The notes: generated from the letters alone by a model not told the origin. A DNA stretch of 64,000 nt from Paenibacillus spongiae (GCF_024734895.1 NZ_CP091430.1:3118501-3182500); one strand, 5' to 3'. Shown: positions 9,433 through 18,268, counted from the stretch's first letter. Program-made: numbers and translations.

Positions 9433-9615
9433 GTCGTCCTTGTTTGCTCCATAACCGATACGGAAATTCACATCGGGTTCATATCGTCGGCTGTATAATA
9501 GGACTGAAATGGAGGCTGTTGTGGAACGGGTATGGCGAGCAAGTTCTTGTAACCGTTCTCAATGCTGCTTGTCTGTCATCTGCTAATCATCAAAAGAACA
9601 TTAGGGGGTGTATTT

Positions 9616-11013
9616 ATGAAAGCTAACAATCAAACCCGTTTAATCCGTTTCATGTTTGCCGCTCTGCTCATTATGATGACCGTATTAGCCGGCTGTTCTT
9701 CTTCGGACGGGAATACGAAGAAGAACGAATCCGCTCCGGTTCAGACGAATGCAGAAGAAAAAGGAACGGAGAAGGAAACGAACGAGGATGCGGGTATGGC
9801 TGTGAAAGACAAGACGGCGATCCAAGGGGACCTGAAGGTGCTGACGCCATGGGGAACGGGGTTCACGGAGCAGTTCAAGAATCTGATTGCCGATTTCAAC
9901 AAGGAATACCCGAAGATCAAAGTCACTTATATGGATCAGACGACGGCCGATCTGGCCACGCTCATTGCGGGGGGAGAGGCGCCGGACCTTATCAGCGCGC
10001 TGGGGCTGGCACCCGATCTGACGAAGAATGATATGATTGAAGACCTGACTCCCTATATTGAGACGGATGGCGAAGTGAAACCGGAGTTATTCTACGATTT
10101 CGCCTATAAGCGATCCTTATCGCCGGAGGGCCAGGTTTGGGCGCTGCCATGGCATGTGGAACCTGCGTTTATTATGATGTACAACCCGGAAATATTGGAG
10201 CATAACGGTTATACCGAAGTTCCGGAGTTTGACTCGCTGCAGTCCTACGGGGATTTCTTGCGACAGTTTTGGATCGTCGAGAACGGGGAGCAGGTCATGA
10301 CGACCTACTTGCCTCACGAAGTCTACGGTCCGATGAACAGTCTGACGACTATCGCTTATTTTAACGGGGCGGATGCTGCCAGTTTCTATAATCCGGCGGA
10401 CAACAAGGTGACGTTCAATGATCCGAAGATCGTCGAGGCGCTGGAATGGATCGTCCGGTTCAAGCGTGAGAATATTGACGACAATCGCTTGAGCCGGCTC
10501 CAGTCCAGCTTGCCGGAGAATACGGATAGATTTCTAGCAGGGAAATCGGCGCTGCAGCCGGAAATCGCCCTGCACCTGCGCAACTACCACAAGCTGAACC
10601 CGGATATCAAAGCCATCCCGATGCCGCCAGAGTCTATATACATCGGCGGCTGGTCATTCGCGCTTACTAAAGCCGGGAAGAAGGAGAACAAAGAGGCCGC
10701 TTGGGAACTGTTGAAATGGATGACGTCAACCCAAGCCGGCGCCGAATCGCAGCAGAAACATTTTGGCTGGCTCTCGGGCATTAAGAACAATCCTTATTTT
10801 GAAGAAGAAACGAAGAGGGATCCGATCTCGAAAGCGGCTTACGACGTGCTGCAAAGCGCGACGAAGCTGCAGCCGTTCATGCCTGTCGATTACGAGCCGG
10901 AATTCAATGCGAAATGGGCGGAGGTCATGAGCGGGGAACTTGAGCCGAAAGCCTTTCTCGATCATATGACCGTTTATACGCAGAAGCTGATCGACGAGCA
11001 ATACAAGCCGTAA
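9616..11013 (+). CDS. Extracellular sugar-binding lipoprotein (orphan ABC component)
   Basis: 465-residue family 1 solute-binding protein. The ATG at 9616 follows AGGGGGTG by 5 bases and starts a lipoprotein signal with the lipobox VLAGC, so it is anchored on the outer face of the membrane. After an acidic linker rich in Glu, Asn and Lys, the binding domain starts at LKVLTPWGTGFTEQFKNLI and shows usual family features (IAGGEAPDLISA, VWALPWHVEPAFIMMYNPE, KEAAWELLKWMTS). No permease or ATPase genes adjoin it: a strong terminator follows and the next gene is a metallophosphoesterase. It probably feeds a transporter encoded elsewhere, and the neighbouring sulfatase suggests a sulfated oligosaccharide, but that link is inference. 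Confidence 0.88.
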   Translation: MKANNQTRLIRFMFAALLIMMTVLAGCSSSDGNTKKNESAPVQTNAEEKGTEKETNEDAGMAVKDKTAIQGDLKVLTPWGTGFTEQFKNLIADFNKEYPKIKVTYMDQTTADLATLIAGGEAPDLISALGLAPDLTKNDMIEDLTPYIETDGEVKPELFYDFAYKRSLSPEGQVWALPWHVEPAFIMMYNPEILEHNGYTEVPEFDSLQSYGDFLRQFWIVENGEQVMTTYLPHEVYGPMNSLTTIAYFNGADAASFYNPADNKVTFNDPKIVEALEWIVRFKRENIDDNRLSRLQSSLPENTDRFLAGKSALQPEIALHLRNYHKLNPDIKAIPMPPESIYIGGWSFALTKAGKKENKEAAWELLKWMTSTQAGAESQQKHFGWLSGIKNNPYFEEETKRDPISKAAYDVLQSATKLQPFMPVDYEPEFNAKWAEVMSGELEPKAFLDHMTVYTQKLIDEQYKP

Positions 11014-11110
11014 GCGGTTTTCGCGAATGCCGGGCACGTCATTTGAGGATTTAGTCCTTTAATATTCCTGAATGCCGACCGCAGTATCGATCTTTAATAC
11101 TTGACGAAGC

Positions 11111-11150
11111 AGCCGCAGTCGTACTTTAGGACTGCGGCTATTTGCTTATT
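11111..11150 (+). terminator. Terminator of sugar-binding lipoprotein gene
   Basis: A 10-bp perfect stem (AGCCGCAGTC / GACTGCGGCT) with a 9-base loop followed by ATTTGCTTATTTT. Confidence 0.85.
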
Positions 11151-11258
11151 TTGGAATATTTACATGAATTTATGATTCCGATAACATTTTCAATGATAAT
11201 AACCTCTAATCTAATAGTGAAAGCGGCTATTCCATAAACTTTCGTAGGAGGTATGAAG

Positions 11259-12521
11259 GTGATTGGCGATCATGAATTCAAGAAGATGGACAGGAAGGAA
11301 TTTCTGAAGAAAAGCGGCTTGGGCGCCTTGGCGCTTACGGCGGGAGCGACCGGTCTAACTTCAGACCTGTTTGCAGGCAAGGCTTTCGCAAATGGCAAGG
11401 ACGAAGATGACGATCATGGGCAAAAGGACGAACGGCGATTTGGCGAGACCAAGCTTCATTTCGATTCGGATGGCAAGTTCAAAATCGTGCAGTTCAATGA
11501 TACCCAGGATGATGAAGATATTGATCCCCGCACAGTACAGCTGATGGAACGGGTGCTGGATGCGGAGAAACCCGGATTTGTCGTCATGAACGGGGATAAC
11601 ATCACGGGCGGAACCGATACGCCGGATGAAGTGAGGAAGGCGATTAACAATATCGCCATGCCGATGGAGGAGCGCGGTATTCCTTGGGCAATCACCTTCG
11701 GCAATCATGACGAGGATTCCCTCGCGAACAGCGGCATGAACGAAGAAGCCATGCTGGGCATTTATCGCGCTTACAAATACAACCGGAACGATGCCGGCGC
11801 GAAAGGGATCACCGGTACGGGAAATATGAATCTGTTGATCGGCGGCGGACGCGGCGGCAAGGATCCGGTCTTCAACATGTGGCTGCTGGATAGCGGCCGA
11901 TATGCGCCGAAGGAAATCGCCGGGCAAAATTTCCAAGGCTATCCGAGTTGGGATTGGCTGAGAATGAACCAGGTTAACTGGTATTACGAAACGTCTGTCG
12001 CGCTCGAGAAAAAATTCGGACGGAAAGTGCCGTCGCTCATGTTCATTCATATCCCGTTGTGGGAATACCGCTTCATGTGGTTCGCCAGCGTGGACGGCAG
12101 GACGGAGGCGGATCATGCCAGAGCCGTCATCAAGCACGGCATCATTGGTGAACGGAACGAAGATGAGTGCCCTGGTCCGATTAACAGCGGTATGTTCTCC
12201 GCCATCCTCGACCGCGGGGACGTCAAAGGCGTATTTTGCGGACATGACCATGTCAACACCTACTCCGGCAATTACTACGGCGTCATGCTCGGATATTGCG
12301 GCAATACCGGATTTGGCACTTACGGTCTGAGCGGGGCCGAACGGAACCGGCTTCGCGGCGCCCGTGTGTACAATCTGCAGGCAAACGGGGGCGACGTGAA
12401 CGTCGAAACCCACATGGTGTTCGCGAAAGACTACGGCATCGATCTGATCGATCCGGTTACGCTGGCGCGTAACGCCGATCCGGGGCTCGTCCCGGATGAG
12501 GGTCGGAATATATTGAAGTAA
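11259..12521 (+). CDS. Secreted metallophosphoesterase (purple acid phosphatase-like)
   Basis: 420-residue calcineurin-like phosphoesterase. Metal-site motifs can be followed in order: IVQFNDTQDDEDID (first ligands), VVMNGDNITGG (GDxxx), ITFGNHDED (GNHD), SLMFIHIPLWEY and GVFCGHDHVNTY (GHDH). The N-terminus has a signal-like stretch (KEFLKKSGLGALALTAGATG) with a probable cut after KAFA; there is no twin Arg, so Sec export is more likely than Tat. An ATG at 11253 lies only one base after AGGAGG; the in-frame GTG at 11259 has the correct 7-base spacing and is chosen. It would release phosphate from extracellular phosphomonoesters or phosphodiesters; the substrate is not known. A strong terminator follows. 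Confidence 0.88.
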   Translation: MIGDHEFKKMDRKEFLKKSGLGALALTAGATGLTSDLFAGKAFANGKDEDDDHGQKDERRFGETKLHFDSDGKFKIVQFNDTQDDEDIDPRTVQLMERVLDAEKPGFVVMNGDNITGGTDTPDEVRKAINNIAMPMEERGIPWAITFGNHDEDSLANSGMNEEAMLGIYRAYKYNRNDAGAKGITGTGNMNLLIGGGRGGKDPVFNMWLLDSGRYAPKEIAGQNFQGYPSWDWLRMNQVNWYYETSVALEKKFGRKVPSLMFIHIPLWEYRFMWFASVDGRTEADHARAVIKHGIIGERNEDECPGPINSGMFSAILDRGDVKGVFCGHDHVNTYSGNYYGVMLGYCGNTGFGTYGLSGAERNRLRGARVYNLQANGGDVNVETHMVFAKDYGIDLIDPVTLARNADPGLVPDEGRNILK

Positions 12522-12604
12522 TATGTAGTGGAACCAGCATGAGCATGGGAAGAACCTTATCCCCATATATGCTATAACGAATAGATTCGCTGGGGCGGAT
12601 CACT

Positions 12605-12640
12605 CAGACTGTCGAGAAAGCTCTCGACAGTCTGTTTTTG
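12605..12640 (+). terminator. Strong terminator after metallophosphoesterase gene
   Basis: A 13-bp perfect stem (CAGACTGTCGAGA / TCTCGACAGTCTG) with a 4-base loop followed directly by TTTTTG. Confidence 0.93.
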
Positions 12641-12846
12641 TTGCAAGTTTTCATTTAATTGTTATATTTCCAGATGTTGTTCGGAGCTGCACATGATATG
12701 AGCCATCACCGGTTTGCCCCTGCGTCTTTCGGTTATTTTGCTGAAGATTATCCAGAGGAATAACAGCAGTTGTGAGGATGATTATATAAGATTACGTTAT
12801 GTCAGGATCAAGCTATAATTTAGCGAACCTTTTTTTCAAAAAGCGC

Positions 12847-12877
12847 TTGAAAGTGACGCAACGTCATTTTGTATAAT
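12847..12877 (+). promoter_or_regulatory. MerR-type promoter with operator in a 19-bp spacer
   Basis: A -35 box TTGAAA (12847-12852) and a perfect -10 box TATAAT (12872-12877) are 19 bases apart, two more than the optimum. The spacer holds a near-perfect palindrome, AAAGTGACG-CAA-CGTCATTTT (one mismatch in 9+9). An over-long spacer with a dyad between the boxes is the signature of promoters that MerR-family proteins activate by twisting the DNA. The MerR gene at 13108 is in the operon it starts, so autoregulation is expected. Confidence 0.85.
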
Positions 12878-12901
12878 GAACCCAATGAGCAGGGAGAAGA
12901 G

Positions 12902-13078
12902 ATGAATGATACAAAAGGGATGATGGATATGAAACAAGGAGATATCATTATTTATGCATGCGTCATAATCGGAGCAGGGATTGGACTTGTGCTTGATCAA
13001 GCATTACCTGGAGTATTAGTCGGATTAGGGCTGGGATATTTAATTAAATATGCTGCATACAAAGATAATGAAAATTAA
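12902..13078 (+). CDS. Small membrane protein of unknown function
   Basis: 58-residue protein, first gene of the MerR operon. The start at 12902 follows AGGGAG by 5 bases. A hydrophilic N-terminus of about 15 residues is followed by two hydrophobic segments (IIIYACVIIGAGIGLVL and GVLVGLGLGYLIKYAA) joined by a short loop, so it is probably a two-helix membrane hairpin. The second helix has a GxGxG pattern suited to helix packing. It has no recognised family. Its place directly behind the MerR-type promoter and before a membrane protein of the GAP/LysE type suggests it takes part in the response the regulator controls, perhaps as a small partner of that protein. Confidence 0.65.
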   Translation: MNDTKGMMDMKQGDIIIYACVIIGAGIGLVLDQALPGVLVGLGLGYLIKYAAYKDNEN

Positions 13079-13107
13079 TATTTATCAATCGTTGGAGGTA
13101 TCTGGAA

Positions 13108-13884
13108 TTGATTCACATTAATGAAGTCGCGAAACAAACCAAGATCACGGTCAGAACGCTTCGGTATTATGATCAGATCGGATTATTGACAGCCTCATCC
13201 AAAACGGAAGGCGGACATCGCTTATATTCGGAGGAGGATTTAAAAAAGCTTCAATATATTCAATTTTTAAAAGGAATGGGTTACAGTTTGCAAGATATTA
13301 TAGGAATGCTATCCGACTCGAAATGGAATTGGTCGAATAGTTTGAAAGGCCAGCTAGGCTATATCATTGAAGAGCATAAAAGATTGAAAAGCATAGAGTC
13401 ATCTCTGCGGGAATTAATAAATGGCATTGCAATCGAAGGCGGGGATGAACGTCTTGCGGTACAGAAGCTTATTCAGTTATCGAATCAAAATAATAAAAGA
13501 ATGCTGACCTTCAAGGAGAGCATGTTTAACGACAAAGAAATGGAGAACTGGACAAAGCTTCCAAAGATGAATGGAGAAGATCCAGATTCGATGGAGTGGA
13601 TTGCTTTGCTAGGTCAGATCAAACGGCTTATGAAGGAGAAGGACGATCCTGCCTCATCAAAAGTGCAAAACATCATACGGCGCATGCTGGAAAAGCAAGC
13701 GGAGGAATTCAAAGGTGATGATGACTTTATGGATAAATTATGGGAATTAAGGAAATCTCCGAAGCAATCGGAGATGCTCGGTCTTTATCCGATTGAAAAG
13801 GATATTCTTGATTTTATGGAACGAGCGTTTGATATTCACATTGCTTCCCGGCAAGACTCTCCCATGCAAGGAGGAGAGTCATGA
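13108..13884 (+). CDS. MerR-family regulator with TipA-like C-terminal half
   Basis: 258-residue transcriptional regulator. Residues 1-70 are a MerR DNA-binding domain (IHINEVAKQTKITVRTLRYY, then GGHRLYSEEDLKKLQYIQFL). Residues ~75-115 form the dimerisation coiled coil, and the rest is all-helical with a pattern (AEEFKGDDDFMDKLWELRKS, IEKDILDFMERAFDIHI) recalling the TipAS ligand-binding domain of TipA/Mta. It starts at TTG with TTGGAGG 10 bases upstream. No metal-binding cysteines are seen, so an organic ligand such as an antibiotic or a lipophilic cation is more likely than a metal. It probably acts on the promoter at 12847-12877 and overlaps the next gene by 4 bases (ATGA). Confidence 0.85.
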   Translation: MIHINEVAKQTKITVRTLRYYDQIGLLTASSKTEGGHRLYSEEDLKKLQYIQFLKGMGYSLQDIIGMLSDSKWNWSNSLKGQLGYIIEEHKRLKSIESSLRELINGIAIEGGDERLAVQKLIQLSNQNNKRMLTFKESMFNDKEMENWTKLPKMNGEDPDSMEWIALLGQIKRLMKEKDDPASSKVQNIIRRMLEKQAEEFKGDDDFMDKLWELRKSPKQSEMLGLYPIEKDILDFMERAFDIHIASRQDSPMQGGES

Positions 13885-14537
13885 GTCTTGAAATGATTGT
13901 AATGGTAGGGGGATTGGCAATATTAGATACGCTCAGTCCGGCAACGTTGGGGGTAACCGTATATTTGCTTTTAACGGAAAGAGAACGATTATGCTCACGA
14001 TTAATGATTTATTTAGCAATGGTTGCGCTGTTTTATTTTTTTGTGGGTGTTGCTTTCATGCTTGGCTTGGATGCTTTACTGGCTGCTTTCTCGTCCATCT
14101 TTCATAATCGCGTCGTGAGCTGGGTAATGTTGATTATAGGGGGGATTCTATTTATAGCCAGCTTTTACTATCCGAATAACAAACGATCGGAATTGCCAAG
14201 GCCGAAGACTAGAAGCAAGGCATCCATGATTGCACTCGGGTTGACGACATCATTGATTGAAGTGGGTACGGCAATTCCTTATTTTGCAGCGATCGGTCTG
14301 ATGACTACCTCGAATTTAGCCGTTTATCAATGGCTCCCGATTCTAGCCGGCTATAATTTCATTATGATACTGCCGCCATTAATCGTGTTTACATTGCACT
14401 TAATATTAGGGCGATTGATGCAAAGACCATTGGAAAGGCTTCGAATCAAGCTTTCGAAGCATTCAGGATCGGCTATTTCGTGGATCATGTGTATCGTCGG
14501 ATTGATTATGATTGTGAATAGTCTGGACTATTTGTAA
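13881..14537 (+). CDS. GAP-family (LysE/CcdA-like) integral membrane protein
   Basis: 218-residue membrane protein with about six hydrophobic helices. The N-terminal motif LAILDTLSPATLGVTVYLL and the internal TTSLIEVGTAIPYFAAIGLM are typical of the GAP family (related to Sap, which addresses lipids to the envelope in mycobacteria) and of the wider LysE/CcdA transporter fold. Its start overlaps the MerR stop codon by 4 bases, so it is translationally coupled to its regulator. The likely role is export or membrane handling of the compound sensed by the regulator. The family call is fairly sure; the substrate is unknown. Confidence 0.8.
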   Translation: MSLEMIVMVGGLAILDTLSPATLGVTVYLLLTERERLCSRLMIYLAMVALFYFFVGVAFMLGLDALLAAFSSIFHNRVVSWVMLIIGGILFIASFYYPNNKRSELPRPKTRSKASMIALGLTTSLIEVGTAIPYFAAIGLMTTSNLAVYQWLPILAGYNFIMILPPLIVFTLHLILGRLMQRPLERLRIKLSKHSGSAISWIMCIVGLIMIVNSLDYL

Positions 14538-14898
14538 GAGTCGGGTACAAGTGGTGCATATATTTGGAAGTCTTTGTTGTGATGTTTTTTAAGCTGAATT
14601 GGTGTAAAATCAACGATGGCTCTGACACGTTTGTGAAGCAGGCTGATGGGTGTTAGTTCACTTTTATTCCGATCACGCAACGAAACACGGATAGCGGGTT
14701 TTGCGATTAAGTCCTCCAATTAGAGGACTTTTGTCTTTTCTGGCGCTGCGGCTCAAAGATGACCTGGGACTGTACGGTGAACCATACAAAACGGGAAAGT
14801 CACTTTTGGATAAACCCGGAAATGGGGCATACTAGAGGAAAAGCAGCGTTAGGTAAAGGGTATTGGCGCATTTTATCGTTTGGAGAGGAAAGTAACAT
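14538..14898. other. Intergenic region between MerR operon and amino-acid permease
   Basis: 361 bases. The only clear element is the terminator at 14709-14739. A minus-strand frame at 14528-14719 (63 codons) has no recognisable product. No T-box or lysine riboswitch pattern is visible in the 160 bases before the permease gene. Confidence 0.5.
14709..14739 (+). terminator. Terminator of the MerR operon
   Basis: An 8-bp perfect stem (AAGTCCTC / GAGGACTT) with a 6-base loop followed by TTGTCTTTT, 170 bases after the last gene of the operon. Confidence 0.85.
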
Positions 14899-16365
14899 AT
14901 GGACATCAAGAACAGTCAGAAGAAACAAGAAAAGAAACAATTAGTGCGCGGGTTGAAAGCCCGCCATATGACGATGATTTCGCTTGGCGGATCGATCGGA
15001 ACGGGGCTGTTCCTGGCAAGCGGCGGCGCAATTCATACGGCGGGACCTGGAGGAGCGCTGCTAGCGTATGCGGCGATTGGGTTTATGGTGTATTTTCTTA
15101 TGACCAGTCTTGGCGAAATGGCGGCTTATATGCCCGTGTCAGGCTCATTCAGCACTTACGCGGGAAGATTCGTCGATCCGGCATTCGGTTTCGCGCTTGG
15201 CTGGACGTATTGGTTTAATTGGGCGATTACGATCGCCGCGGAAATCTCGGCTGCGAGTCTCATCGTGAAATACTGGCTGCCCGAGACGTCTTCACTGCTC
15301 TGGAGTGCCCTGTTTCTCGGCATTATTGTGTTTATCAATTATTTGTCGGTCCGGGCATTCGGCGAGTCGGAATATTGGTTCTCCATCATAAAGGTCGCAA
15401 CCGTCCTTATTTTCATTGGTGTCGGGCTTCTGATGATTGCAGGCATTATGGGAAATCACGAAGCGGGATTTCAAAATCTGACGATAGGCGATGCTCCCTT
15501 CCATGGCGGCTTTATGGCGATGCTGGGCGTATTCATGACGGCAGGATTCTCATTTCAAGGAACGGAGCTGATCGGCGTTACCGCAGGGGAAAGCGAGAAT
15601 CCGGCGGAAAATGTGCCGAAGGCGGTCAAACAAATTTTTTGGCGCATCCTGCTGTTCTACATCCTCGCGATCTTCGTGATCGGCACGCTCATTTCGTATC
15701 AAGATCCGATGCTGCTTAATGCGGATATAACGAATATTTCCGTCAGCCCATTCACGATTGTCTTTGAAAAAGCAGGCTTCGCCTTCGCGGCTTCGGTGAT
15801 GAACGCGATCATTCTGACCTCCGTCTTGTCGGCAGGCAGTTCCGGTTTGTATGCTTCCACCCGTATGCTGTGGGCGCTGGCCAAGGAGGGCAAGGCGCCT
15901 GCTTGGCTGAAGCGCCTGGATCGACGCGGCATTCCAATCGCTTCACTGGTCGTTACGGCTTCGATCGGGACACTTGCATTCCTTGCCTCGCTGTTCGGGG
16001 AAGGCGTCGTCTACATCTGGCTGCTTAACGCTTCCGGCATGTGCGGGTTCCTCATCTGGCTTGGGATCGCGATAAGCCATTACCGGTTCCGCAAAGCGTT
16101 CGTCGTCCAAGGCTACAGTCTGGACGAGCTGCCTTACCGGGCCAGGTGGTTCCCGTTCGGGCCGATCGTAGCGTTTGTCATCTGTGTGATCGTGATTGTC
16201 GGTCAGGGTTATTCCATGTTCCGAGAGGGAAATGTTAATGTATATGGACTAGCCGCGACGTATATTGGGCTTCCGCTGTTTGTCGGCGTATTTATCGGAT
16301 ACAAAATGAAGCATCGTACGCGTCTGATCCCGCTTCGGGAGTGCCGGATTAAGGACGAATACTAA
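14899..16365 (+). CDS. Amino-acid permease (APC superfamily, LysP/GabP-like)
   Basis: 488-residue proton-driven amino-acid importer of the AAT subfamily with about 12 membrane helices. The N-terminal hallmark LKARHMTMISLGGSIGTGLF is where the substrate backbone binds; other family blocks are FSFQGTELIGVTAGESENP and LSAGSSGLYASTRMLWALA. The ATG follows GAGAGGAAAG by 6 bases. The gene stands alone between two terminators. Amino-acid choice cannot be read with certainty; sequence style recalls lysine, GABA and aromatic permeases. Confidence 0.9.
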   Translation: MDIKNSQKKQEKKQLVRGLKARHMTMISLGGSIGTGLFLASGGAIHTAGPGGALLAYAAIGFMVYFLMTSLGEMAAYMPVSGSFSTYAGRFVDPAFGFALGWTYWFNWAITIAAEISAASLIVKYWLPETSSLLWSALFLGIIVFINYLSVRAFGESEYWFSIIKVATVLIFIGVGLLMIAGIMGNHEAGFQNLTIGDAPFHGGFMAMLGVFMTAGFSFQGTELIGVTAGESENPAENVPKAVKQIFWRILLFYILAIFVIGTLISYQDPMLLNADITNISVSPFTIVFEKAGFAFAASVMNAIILTSVLSAGSSGLYASTRMLWALAKEGKAPAWLKRLDRRGIPIASLVVTASIGTLAFLASLFGEGVVYIWLLNASGMCGFLIWLGIAISHYRFRKAFVVQGYSLDELPYRARWFPFGPIVAFVICVIVIVGQGYSMFREGNVNVYGLAATYIGLPLFVGVFIGYKMKHRTRLIPLRECRIKDEY

Positions 16366-16389
16366 TGCTTGGCCTGCTGCAGCGGTTGA

Positions 16390-16430
16390 AAAGACCTCTA
16401 AGACCTCCGGTTTTAGAGGTCTTTGTTATA
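16390..16430 (+). terminator. Terminator of permease gene
   Basis: A 12-bp stem (AAAGACCTCTAA / TTAGAGGTCTTT) with an 11-base loop followed by GTTAT, 25 bases after the stop. Confidence 0.85.
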
Positions 16431-16669
16431 CGAATCGATAGATTGGCGTGTGAAGCGACGAACGGCTGAGCGACGGGCGCAGTTGTAGGCTGGTACAGCC
16501 AGCAGCAGACGATAAGCATCTATAGTGATGAGTTTATGAAGGTAAAGGGAGTTGCCAAGCCGGCTGCGCAAGCTGAAGCGAATAGAGGCGTTCCAGCCGC
16601 GGGCAATCAGCTTCCCCGATGGCGGGCTTGACGCTCTCAACTGCCCAGGGATAAATGTTTGACCTATGA

Positions 16670-17035
16670 ATCGAGGGAAACCAGCTTCTCCTGAGCAATG
16701 GTGAAACGTATTCGTTCAAGGTCAACTCGGCAACCGAACTGGAAATTGGCGGAGATGAATATACGAAAAAGTATAAGGATGGAACAACCAAACAATATCT
16801 GTTCTTCTTGCCCGAACAGCCAAACGTTAATATGCTGCGCATTGGCGGCCGCGATTATTTGATCGAGGAAGCGGATGGAACCAACGGCAGCACCGGCTCT
16901 AAGCCGCAGGAGCAGCAGCCTTATCCGGATCTTCTGACGTCGGAGAAGATCGCCCAAAAGAGTGACGATGCGGCTCTCCAAAGCTGCTTGGAAAGAAAGC
17001 ATGGTGCTGGCTCGTTAAAAGGGAGACCTCAATGA
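16670..17035 (+). pseudogene. C-terminal remnant of an unidentified gene
   Basis: An open frame of 121 codons from just after a stop at 16667 to the TGA at 17035, with no proper start near its beginning. The translation (from NQLLLSNGETYSFKVNSATE through YLFFLPEQPNVNMLRIGGRD to an acidic, Gln-rich tail) looks like a real protein fragment: a beta-rich piece with a hydrophilic linker. It has the look of a gene that lost its 5' part. A frame starting at the ATG at 16838 or a GTG could still be translated but has no ribosome site. The preceding 240 bases show no gene on either strand. Family not recognised. Confidence 0.4.
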
Positions 17036-17050
17036 TGAGGGCTCTCTTTG
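17021..17050 (+). terminator. Terminator at end of gene remnant
   Basis: Stem GGGAG-A-CCTCA / TGAGG-G-CTCTC (one mismatch, one wobble) with the 4-base loop ATGA, followed by TTTGGTTCTT. It overlaps the end of the remnant frame, as expected for the old gene's own terminator. Confidence 0.65.
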
Positions 17051-17256
17051 GTTCTTAATCCGGTCACTGTAACAGCTGCGCGCAAAGGAAACGTCCGGAG
17101 GCTAACAGGGGACAGGCTATGATGGTGAATTTTATTTTAAATATTCCTTTACAGGAATATTCCGAGTAGTGTATATTTAAATCAACCGGAAGATGAACCT
17201 AGTGATGAAGGAGATGAGATTATACCGAGTGACCATCACATAACGAGGTGAACGGC

Positions 17257-17601
17257 ATGTCAGGGAAGTATCCAGGCATGGACATGGCAACGCTGAGCGC
17301 ATTGGCAGAACCGAACCGCATGGAAATCGTCGAACTGTTGCGCGGCGGTCCTCTGACCGTGGGAGAGATCGCCGATCGGCTGGGGCTTCGCCAGCCCCAA
17401 GCCTCGAAGCATTTGAAGGTGCTTTGCGACAACGGAATTCTGGAAGTGAAGGCCGAAGCCAACCGGCGGATCTACAAGCTCCGGCCCGAGCCCTTCCAAG
17501 CGCTGGATACATGGGCGAAATCATTCCTGCGCGTCATGGAAGACAGATTCGACAAACTGGAAGACTACTTGAAGGAACTGCAGAACAAGGATGAATCCTA
17601 A
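17257..17601 (+). CDS. ArsR-family transcriptional regulator
   Basis: 114-residue winged-helix repressor of the ArsR/SmtB family. The DNA-binding part is PNRMEIVELLRGGPLTVGEI followed by LGLRQPQASKHLKVL and the wing GILEVKAEANRRIYKL. The metal-binding cysteine box of arsenic sensors is absent (the only Cys is in the recognition region), so it is not a classical metal sensor. The ATG at 17257 has GAGG 8 bases upstream; an in-frame GTG at 17248 is too close to that site. The SRPBCC gene follows after 28 bases. ArsR-SRPBCC pairs are common in Bacillales and Actinobacteria, the regulator controlling its partner. Confidence 0.9.
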   Translation: MSGKYPGMDMATLSALAEPNRMEIVELLRGGPLTVGEIADRLGLRQPQASKHLKVLCDNGILEVKAEANRRIYKLRPEPFQALDTWAKSFLRVMEDRFDKLEDYLKELQNKDES

Positions 17602-17629
17602 AAAAACTAATGGCTGAGGAGGAGTAACA

Positions 17630-18145
17630 ATGTCTGACAATGCAATGGTTTCGAGGGTAGAGAACGATCGGGTGCTCGTGCTGGAGCGCGTGTTCGACGC
17701 GCCGCGCGAGCTCGTGTTCAACATGTTTAAAGAGGCGGAGCATCTCAAGCATTGGTGGGGAGCGAAGGGCTGGGAGCTTCCGGTTTGCAACATCGATTTC
17801 CGTCCGGGCGGCGTATGGCATTACTGCATGAAGTGCATCGATCAGAACCTGGGCGAGTATTACGGCATGGAATCTTGGGGTAAAGGCGTGTATAAGGAAA
17901 TTGTCGAGCCGGAGAAGATCGTCTATACCGATTACTTCTCGGATGCCGAAGGCAATGAGAACGAGAATATGCCATCGACCGTAATCAAGCTTGAATTCAT
18001 CGATCTGGGCGGCAGGACGAAGCTGGTCAACCGCGCAGAATATGCGTCCGCGGAAGCCCTCAAGACCATTACGGACATGGGTGCTTTGGAGGGCATAGCC
18101 GAAACTTGGGAGCGTCTGGAGAAGCGCTTGAACGAGGTCAAGTAA
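17630..18145 (+). CDS. SRPBCC (AHSA1-type) ligand-binding domain protein
   Basis: 171-residue protein with the START/Bet v1-like fold of the activator-of-Hsp90 (AHSA1) type. The family opening VLERVFDAPRELVFNMFKEA, then HLKHWWGAKGWELPVCNIDF, DFRPGGVWHYCM and the C-terminal ALEGIAETWERLEKRL are all present. Proteins of this kind bind hydrophobic ligands in a deep pocket; substrate or function is usually unknown. The ribosome site GAGGAGGAG lies 6 bases upstream. Co-transcribed with the ArsR gene and followed by a strong terminator. Confidence 0.88.
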   Translation: MSDNAMVSRVENDRVLVLERVFDAPRELVFNMFKEAEHLKHWWGAKGWELPVCNIDFRPGGVWHYCMKCIDQNLGEYYGMESWGKGVYKEIVEPEKIVYTDYFSDAEGNENENMPSTVIKLEFIDLGGRTKLVNRAEYASAEALKTITDMGALEGIAETWERLEKRLNEVK

Positions 18146-18160
18146 GGAAAGTTAGGGACG

Positions 18161-18196
18161 GCCGCCGGGCTTGAGAGCCGGCGGCTGTTTTTTGTT
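18161..18196 (+). terminator. Terminator of ArsR-SRPBCC operon
   Basis: An 8-bp GC-rich stem (GCCGCCGG / CCGGCGGC) with a 9-base loop followed by TGTTTTTTGTT. Confidence 0.9.
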
Positions 18197-18268
18197 GGCA
18201 CGACGCACCTCTCTGCTCCGTGGAACGAGGTTTTCCCGGAGCTTGTTCGTCCGCCGGCGCGCCGCGGT

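Noticed and set aside
11361-12566. A 401-codon minus-strand frame opposite the metallophosphoesterase gene
   Set aside because: The plus strand has all catalytic motifs of a known family; the antisense frame is a codon-bias shadow.
14740-14898. A possible T-box or lysine riboswitch before the amino-acid permease
   Set aside because: No T-box sequence, no lysine-box motifs and no terminator close to the ribosome site; the only hairpin is the terminator of the previous operon.
16431-16669. A minus-strand frame (16413-16640) that looked like a transposase end
   Set aside because: The words did not match any insertion-sequence transposase block I know and no inverted terminal repeats were found.
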